From positions 1 to 11,103 of the forward strand of contig JASLEM010000413.1 of the NCBI GenBank assembly GCA_030151165.1: a stretch of DNA of 11,103 bases, written 5' to 3'. Origin of the DNA: Burkholderiaceae bacterium. Its GTDB lineage: Bacteria; Pseudomonadota; Gammaproteobacteria; Burkholderiales; Burkholderiaceae. Both the position numbers and the translations under genes were made by a program. Each line of letters opens with the position of its first letter. Position 1 is the stretch's first letter. Below the pieces are notes generated by a model. That model was not told where the DNA came from and made no database searches. It was given only the letters and a program-made list of their open reading frames with translations. Below are positions 6,772 through 11,103 of the stretch, one piece after another.

Positions 6772-7923
6772 TCAAGGGTCGGCGCCGTCGGCCGCGGGCC
6801 ACAGCGCGACCGACCAGCTCCCCGGCGGCGTGCTCATGCGCAGGCCGACGGGCAGGTGGTGCAGCGCGGGCGACAGCCAGGCCTCGATGCGCAGGTCGTA
6901 CGGTCTTTCGGGTTCACGCAGCAGATGAAGCAAGGCAGGGGCCCGCGCCTCTTCATCTGACGAATCGTTACGCTGCGGCCCGGCCTCGGGCGGCAGCGTG
7001 GCGTCGGGCAGCACGCGGAACACCCAGCGCGCCATCTCGCCGCGCAGCCCGGCCACGGCGATCGTCCACGTCGTCCCGGCGGGGATGCGCCGTGCTGGTG
7101 CGCGCGCGGCCGGGCGACGACGCGCGTCCGCCGTGCTGGCGGCTTCGGCGATCGCCGCCAATTGCGCGACCCAGCTCCAACGATCCTGCGTGCCCGGCGC
7201 GAGCGGCAGCGCCTGCGTCGTGCCGGAAAAGCGCACCCGGCCGGCGTCGCGGTCGAAGTTGACGGCGCGCTTGTCGCGGCCGCGCTCGCGCTCGGCCAGG
7301 CGCAGCGGCGCGACGCCCGCCGCGTCGAACCCGCCCGTGCTGACCCACTCGCGCGGCGGCGCGCGCAGGGCGTCGAACGCGACGCGCAGCGAGAAGCTCG
7401 TGGCGTGGTGCTGCCAGTCGAGCGTCGCCGTGCCGCGCGCCGGGGCGGGCGCGTGCGCGTCGGCCTGCACGAGCACGTAACGCATGCTCGTGGTCGGCGG
7501 CGCGCGGGTCGGGTAGGTCGCGAGCGGCGGCGCCAGCGCCTCGACGCGGCGCGCCGTGCCCCCGTCGCCCGCGCGCGGCGCCGCGGCGGTGCGCGTCCTT
7601 GCCGCCGGTGTCGACGGTGTCGAGGTTGTCGGCACGGCGGGCGATGCCGTCCGCGGCGTTGGCATTCGCGCCGGCACGGCGGCCTCGGCGAGCGCTTGCA
7701 ACGAGGGCGGCGACGGCGGTGGCGCGGCGGCCGGAACGAGCGGCGGCCGCGTCGCCGGCACCGCCGCGGCTACGTCGCGCGGCACGGCCGCCCCCAGCAC
7801 GATCCAGCGCACGCCGGCGCGCGCGAAGGCGAGCGGCACCCAGCCCGCGGCGGCGATCCGCCAGGCGATCAGGTGGGCCGTGACGACGGCCAGCGTCAAC
7901 CCGCAGAGACGAAGCGCGCGCAT
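6772..7923 (-). CDS. DUF3108 domain protein with N-terminal membrane anchor and Pro/Ala-rich linker
   Basis: This 383-residue envelope protein of unknown function starts with a hydrophobic N-terminus (MRALRLCGLTLAVVTAHLIAW) that can act as an uncleaved signal anchor. Residues about 50-145 are a low-complexity Pro/Ala/Thr linker. Residues about 147-375 resemble DUF3108, a beta-rich periplasmic domain: MRYVLVQADAH, ATLDWQHHATSFSLRVAF, STGGFDAAGVAPLRLAER near 195, VNFDRDAGRVRFSG near 221, and a closing DLRIEAWLSPALHHLPVGLRM. I infer that the domain sits in the periplasm after the anchor and linker. ATG 7921-7923 has no good Shine-Dalgarno. The gene is divergent from the fumarylacetoacetate hydrolase family gene across 55 bp and lies upstream of DUF3567. 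The family's molecular role is not known to me. Confidence 0.8.
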   Translation of the reverse strand: MRALRLCGLTLAVVTAHLIAWRIAAAGWVPLAFARAGVRWIVLGAAVPRDVAAAVPATRPPLVPAAAPPPSPPSLQALAEAAVPARMPTPRTASPAVPTTSTPSTPAARTRTAAAPRAGDGGTARRVEALAPPLATYPTRAPPTTSMRYVLVQADAHAPAPARGTATLDWQHHATSFSLRVAFDALRAPPREWVSTGGFDAAGVAPLRLAERERGRDKRAVNFDRDAGRVRFSGTTQALPLAPGTQDRWSWVAQLAAIAEAASTADARRRPAARAPARRIPAGTTWTIAVAGLRGEMARWVFRVLPDATLPPEAGPQRNDSSDEEARAPALLHLLREPERPYDLRIEAWLSPALHHLPVGLRMSTPPGSWSVALWPAADGADP

Positions 7924-7978
7924 CGGACAATACTGGCATCGACCGCTCCAGACTCCCCGGCGCCGAACCGGGCATTAC

Positions 7979-8959
7979 ATGAAACTCGCCACTTACAAAG
8001 ACGGATCGCGCGACGGCCAGCTCGTCGTCGTCTCGCGCGACCTCTCGACCGCCCACTTCGCGACCGGCATCGCGACGCGCCTGCAGCAGGCGCTCGACGA
8101 CTGGAACTTCATCGCGCCGCTGCTGCAGGACCTGTCCGTCGCCCTGAACCACGGCAAGACGCGCCATGCGTTCCCGTTCGACCCGCAGCAATGCATGGCG
8201 CCGCTGCCACGCGCCTACCAGTGGGCCGACGGCTCGGCCTACCTGAACCACGTCGAGCTGGTGCGCAAGGCGCGCGGCGCCGAGATGCCCGAGAGCTTCT
8301 TCGGCGATCCGCTGATGTACCAGGGCGGCAGCGACGACTTCATCGGCCCGTGCGACCCGGCGCACTTCGCGAGCACCGACTGGGGCATCGACTTCGAGGC
8401 CGAGGTCGCCGTCATCACCGGCGACGTCGCGATGGGGGCGCAGCCCGGCCAGGCGCTCGAAGGCGTGCGGCTCGTGATGCTGGCCAACGACTGGAGCCTG
8501 CGCAACCTCATTCCGCCCGAGCTCGCGAAGGGCTTCGGCTTCCTGCAAAGCAAGCCGGCGACGGCGTTCAGCCCGGTCGCGGTGACGCCGGACGAGCTCG
8601 GCGACGCGTGGCACGACGGCCGCCTGCACCTGCCGCTGCAATGCAGCTGGAACGGGCGCAAGGTCGGCGAGTGCGACGCCGGCCCCGAGATGACCTTCCA
8701 CTTCGGCCAGCTGATTGCCCACCTCGCCAAGACGCGCAACGTGCGCGCCGGCTCGGTCGTCGGCAGCGGCACCGTCAGCAACAAGGACTGGGCGAAGGGC
8801 TACAGCTGCATCGCCGAGAAGCGCGCCATCGAGACGATCGAGCAGGGCGAGCCGAAGACGGGCTTCCTGCAGTACGGCGACGTGATCCGCATCGAGATGA
8901 AGCGCGACAACGTCTCCGTCTTCGGCGCGATCGAGCAGCAGGTGCTGGAATGCGAATGA
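7979..8959 (+). CDS. Fumarylacetoacetate hydrolase family protein
   Basis: This 326-residue cytosolic enzyme belongs to the short form of the FAH family. The opening MKLATYKDGSRDGQLVVVSRDL is typical of bacterial proteins that cleave fumarylacetoacetate to fumarate and acetoacetate at the end of tyrosine/homogentisate degradation. Metal and active-site candidates are E140 and E142 in FEAEVAVI, D171 in LANDWSLRN, K192 in LQSKPATAFSPVAVTPDEL and T265 in GSGTVSNKD. PLMYQGGSDDF near 111 is also characteristic of this short group. The homologous fold also serves other C-C bond hydrolases, decarboxylases and isomerases. With no homogentisate dioxygenase or maleylacetoacetate isomerase gene in view, the substrate is not fixed, so no gene symbol is given. 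ATG 7979 is set by the conserved N-terminus; the frame is open further upstream, but that stretch is the complement of the DUF3108 gene. The stop overlaps the start of the TraB-type gene. Confidence 0.9.
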   Translation: MKLATYKDGSRDGQLVVVSRDLSTAHFATGIATRLQQALDDWNFIAPLLQDLSVALNHGKTRHAFPFDPQQCMAPLPRAYQWADGSAYLNHVELVRKARGAEMPESFFGDPLMYQGGSDDFIGPCDPAHFASTDWGIDFEAEVAVITGDVAMGAQPGQALEGVRLVMLANDWSLRNLIPPELAKGFGFLQSKPATAFSPVAVTPDELGDAWHDGRLHLPLQCSWNGRKVGECDAGPEMTFHFGQLIAHLAKTRNVRAGSVVGSGTVSNKDWAKGYSCIAEKRAIETIEQGEPKTGFLQYGDVIRIEMKRDNVSVFGAIEQQVLECE

Positions 8960-9957
8960 GGCGCGCGCTCGCCGCGGCGCTGGCCTGGCTGCTGGCGGCA
9001 TCGGCGCCGTTCGCGGTCGCGCGGGTCACCGCGGAGACGGCGGCCGCGTCGCCGGCGCAGCCCGCGTCCGCCGCCGTGGCGGACTGCCCGCCCGACCCGC
9101 CGCCGCTCACGCGCGACGAGTGGGTCGCCGGGCTGCGCGACGCCACCGACAGCGGCTTCCTGTGGAAGGCGACCCGCGACGGCCACACGAGCTACCTCTA
9201 CGGCACGATCCACATCGCGCGCCGCGACTGGCAGTTCCCCGGCCCGCGCGTGCAGGCGGCGCTCGCGGCGAGCAACGTGCTCGCGCTGGAGCTCGACCTC
9301 ACCGACCCCGACGTCATCACGCGCTACCAGCGGCTGGTCGCGCGCAAGCCCGGCGCGCCCGAGCTGCCGCCCGACCTCGCCGCGCGGCTGAACGTGCAGA
9401 TGGCCGCGGCCTGCGTCAGCCCGGCGTCGGTCGCCGGCCTGCGCCCCGAGATGCGCGCCGTCACCGTCGAACTGATGGGCCAGCGCCGCGCCGGCCTGCT
9501 GCCGGTCTACGGCATCGACATGGCGCTCGCCGGCCTCGGCGTCGTGCAGCACATCCCGGTGCGCGCGCTCGAGACGCCCGAGTCGCAGCTCGCGCTGCTG
9601 GTGAGCGACGACCCCGCCGAGACGCGGCGCACCGTGCGCGACGTGCTGGACGAGCTCGAGCGCGGCGACGGCGCGCGGGTGCTCGATCGCCTCGCCGGCG
9701 ACTGGCGCCGCGGCGACCTCGACGATCTCGCCGCCTATGCGCAGTGGTGCGACTGCCTGAAGACGGACGCGCAGCGCGCCGACTTCGTCCGGCTCGTCGA
9801 CGAACGCAACCCGCTGATGGCTGACAAGATCGTGCAGTGGCATGCCGAGGGCAAGTCGCTGTTCGTGGCGGTCGGCAGCCTGCACATGACGGGCGACATC
9901 GGCCTGCCGCAGCTGCTGCGCAACAAGGGCTTCGTCGTCGAGCGCGTCGCGTTCTAG
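8950..9957 (+). CDS. Exported TraB/GumN family protein
   Basis: This 335-residue protein of the TraB/GumN family carries a signal peptide (MRMRRALAAALAWLLAASAPFAVA, cleavage likely near residue 24-30) and probably works in the periplasm. The family is related to TIKI-type metalloproteases, but the bacterial members are largely uncharacterised. Key motifs are FLWKATRDGHTSYLYGTIH (GTIH 85-88), LALELDL with E114, YGIDMAL (GID 188-190), ETPESQL (208-214), ERNPLMADKI (285-294) and GSLHMTGDIGLPQLL (309-323). The two GxxH/GSxH motifs and E114 are the expected metal-site residues. Cys46, 155, 267 and 269 could form disulfides. ATG 8950 overlaps the FAH gene by 10 bases; ATG 8956 would give the classic ATGA overlap. 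Both have GG-rich sequence at workable spacing (AGG or GGA). Translational coupling to the FAH gene is likely, though no functional link between them is known to me. Confidence 0.88.
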   Translation: MRMRRALAAALAWLLAASAPFAVARVTAETAAASPAQPASAAVADCPPDPPPLTRDEWVAGLRDATDSGFLWKATRDGHTSYLYGTIHIARRDWQFPGPRVQAALAASNVLALELDLTDPDVITRYQRLVARKPGAPELPPDLAARLNVQMAAACVSPASVAGLRPEMRAVTVELMGQRRAGLLPVYGIDMALAGLGVVQHIPVRALETPESQLALLVSDDPAETRRTVRDVLDELERGDGARVLDRLAGDWRRGDLDDLAAYAQWCDCLKTDAQRADFVRLVDERNPLMADKIVQWHAEGKSLFVAVGSLHMTGDIGLPQLLRNKGFVVERVAF

Positions 9958-10023
9958 CGCCGCCGGCCCCTGGAAGCGTAGGATCGTCGGTCACGCGCCG
10001 ACTGTTTCAACCACGAGGTCTCC

Positions 10024-10905
10024 ATGTCCGACACTCCGAGTTTCGCGAAGCTGGTTCCCGGATTCGATTTCCTGCAAGGCCTCGTCAAGAACGCCGGCGC
10101 GGCGTTGCCGAGCATGGGCCAGTGGGTCGCGCCGACGCTCAATCCCGAGGAACTGCAGAAGCGCATCGACGAGTTGAAGACGGTGCAGTTCTGGCTCGAG
10201 CAGAACGCGAAGATGCTCGGCACGACGATCCAGGCGATGGAAGTGCAGCGCATGACGCTGTCGACGCTCAAGACGATGAACGTGCAGATGACCGACCTGC
10301 GCGACGCGATGAAGATCGCCCCGGTCGCGTCGGTCGGCTCGGCGGCGTCCGCGGCGGCCGGCTCGGTGGCGCAGAGCTTCGGCGCGGATGCGCTGATGCA
10401 GGCCGCGAAGAACGCGATGGGCGGCCTCGGCGCGATGGGCAAGGCGGCGGCGCCTTCGCCCGCGCCGGCCGTCGAACCGGCCCCCGAGCCGGAACCCGCG
10501 CCGGCGCCCGCCCCGGCGAAGGCCGCGAAGCCGAAGGCCGAGCCGGAGCCGGTCGCGGCCTCGGGCGTCGTCGACCCGATGCAGTGGTGGGGCGCGCTCA
10601 CGAAGCAGTTCACGCAACTCGCCGCGAGCGCGATGAAGGACACCGCCACCGACGCCGCCAAGAACCTTGCCGGCGCGATGATGAAGCAGGGCATCGACGC
10701 CGCGGGCGAGACGCTGAAGAAGGCCGTCGCGATGCCCGCGGGCGTGGCGCAGAAGGCGATGAGCGCGGCGACGCAGGCGGCGACCGCGACGGCGGCGAAG
10801 AAGTCCGCGGCGAGCGCCAGGCCCGCCGCGAAGAAGGCCGCGGCCAAGGCGCCGGCGAAGACGCGGAGCACCGCCGGCGCGGCGGCGAAGACCCGTGCGC
10901 GTTGA
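10024..10905 (+). CDS. phaM: PhaM-type polyhydroxyalkanoate granule regulatory protein
   Basis: PhaM binds the PHB synthase PhaC1, activates it and attaches PHB granules to the nucleoid, as characterised in Ralstonia eutropha. The 293-residue protein shows the family core: FDFLQGL at 14-20, GQWVAPTLNPEELQKRIDELKTVQFWLEQNAKML (32-65) and TIQAMEVQRMTLSTLKTMNVQM (68-89), which form an amphipathic helical region. A Pro/Ala/Glu linker covers 141-178. A second conserved patch, DPMQWWGALTKQFTQLAASAM, spans 184-204. The last 35 residues are an Ala/Lys/Arg tail (KKSAASARPAAKKAAAK and onward) like histone H1, which fits DNA binding. ATG 10024 has a GAGG Shine-Dalgarno at 10015-10018, five bases upstream. 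The 66-bp gap after the TraB-type gene suggests a separate transcription unit. No other PHB genes are in view. The Pro-rich linker and basic tail vary freely in such proteins. Confidence 0.92.
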   Translation: MSDTPSFAKLVPGFDFLQGLVKNAGAALPSMGQWVAPTLNPEELQKRIDELKTVQFWLEQNAKMLGTTIQAMEVQRMTLSTLKTMNVQMTDLRDAMKIAPVASVGSAASAAAGSVAQSFGADALMQAAKNAMGGLGAMGKAAAPSPAPAVEPAPEPEPAPAPAPAKAAKPKAEPEPVAASGVVDPMQWWGALTKQFTQLAASAMKDTATDAAKNLAGAMMKQGIDAAGETLKKAVAMPAGVAQKAMSAATQAATATAAKKSAASARPAAKKAAAKAPAKTRSTAGAAAKTRAR

Positions 10906-11103
10906 GCCGAAGTTCGACGACGACGACGGCGACAGCGCCGGGCCGTCGACGATCCGCGACGCGCACGACGCGGGCCCGTCGACCGTCGCCGACCCGCGCG
11001 ACGACGGCGGACCGTCCACGCTCGCCGAAGCCGCGTGGCCCAACACGCACCCGCAGATGACGGACGTGCCGGCCGAAGCGTCGCCCGTCGCGAAGATGCG
11101 GGC
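10895..11103 (+). CDS. Unrecognised acidic protein, N-terminal part, with Gly-Pro-Ser-Thr repeats
   Basis: I do not recognise this gene. The frame is open from a GTG at 10895 to the right edge (69 codons plus two bases), and its third codon positions are almost all G or C, unlike the other two plus frames over the same stretch. It begins MRVEPKFDDDDGDSAGPST and carries three similar units: AGPSTIRD at residues 15-22, AGPSTVAD at 26-33 and GGPSTLAE at 38-45, spaced 11 and 12 residues apart. It continues AAWPNTHPQMTDVPAEASPVAKMRA. The segment is acidic and probably disordered, so the functional domain should lie beyond the edge. The GTG overlaps the end of phaM by 11 bases, suggesting coupled expression. 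Its Shine-Dalgarno is weak, and the ATG at 11057 is an alternative start that would drop the repeats. Confidence 0.6.
   Translation, partial: MRVEPKFDDDDGDSAGPSTIRDAHDAGPSTVADPRDDGGPSTLAEAAWPNTHPQMTDVPAEASPVAKMR

Noticed and set aside
7162..8949. Upstream extension of the TraB/GumN frame (open from 7162)
   Set aside because: The extension is the complement of DUF3108 and an off-frame reading of the FAH gene. The signal peptide and family core start at 8950 or 8956.
9837..11060. Plus-strand frame of 407 codons overlapping the end of the TraB gene and phaM
   Set aside because: Arg/Gly/Asp-rich low-complexity translation in the wrong codon-bias frame. phaM in another frame has a ribosome site and a recognised domain.

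Overview
The window is a stretch of ordinary-looking chromosome from a high-GC betaproteobacterium, most likely of the order Burkholderiales. The clues are a cobalamin-dependent methionine synthase encoded as two polypeptides, a PhaM-type polyhydroxyalkanoate granule regulator, and DUF3567 and DUF3108 proteins, all of which I associate with that order. Real genes have third codon positions that are almost always G or C. No rRNA, tRNA, CRISPR array, insertion sequence or phage gene is visible.

Left part (1-5245). The two halves of methionine synthase lie on the minus strand: the homocysteine/zinc module at 1737-2789, and the start of the folate/cobalamin polypeptide at 1-438, which runs off the left edge. 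Between them on the opposite strand sits a degenerate HD-GYP-like gene (about 528-1733) whose HD dyad has become Met-Asn. Its stop is three bases from the stop of the homocysteine module. Upstream of that module, also on the minus strand, is a membrane-anchored GGDEF-EAL gene (2861-5245). A single in-frame TAG, three bases before a GTG, splits it into a sensor-GGDEF piece and an EAL piece. Two genes related to cyclic-di-GMP therefore flank the homocysteine methyltransferase gene, and both have lost something expected of their family.

Middle part (5246-7978). A short divergent region carries a perfect inverted repeat with 8-bp arms, followed by an AbrB-duplication membrane protein gene (5312-6418). 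This gene converges on a small DUF3567 gene (6431-6721) through a 9-bp-stem hairpin that overlaps both stop codons. Upstream of DUF3567 on the same strand is a proline/alanine-rich, membrane-anchored DUF3108 protein (6772-7923).

Right part (7979-11103). A fumarylacetoacetate hydrolase family gene overlaps an exported TraB/GumN-family gene, and the two are probably translationally coupled. Next comes phaM, whose histone-H1-like C-terminus suits its known role of linking PHB granules to the nucleoid. The first 69 codons of an unrecognised acidic protein with three Gly-Pro-Ser-Thr repeats overlap the end of phaM and run off the right edge.

I see no clear new multi-gene system. The points most worth a second look are the amber-interrupted GGDEF-EAL gene, the degenerate HD-GYP gene lodged between the methionine synthase halves, the similar AT-rich hexamers just upstream of both metH starts, and the inverted repeat ahead of the AbrB-type gene.
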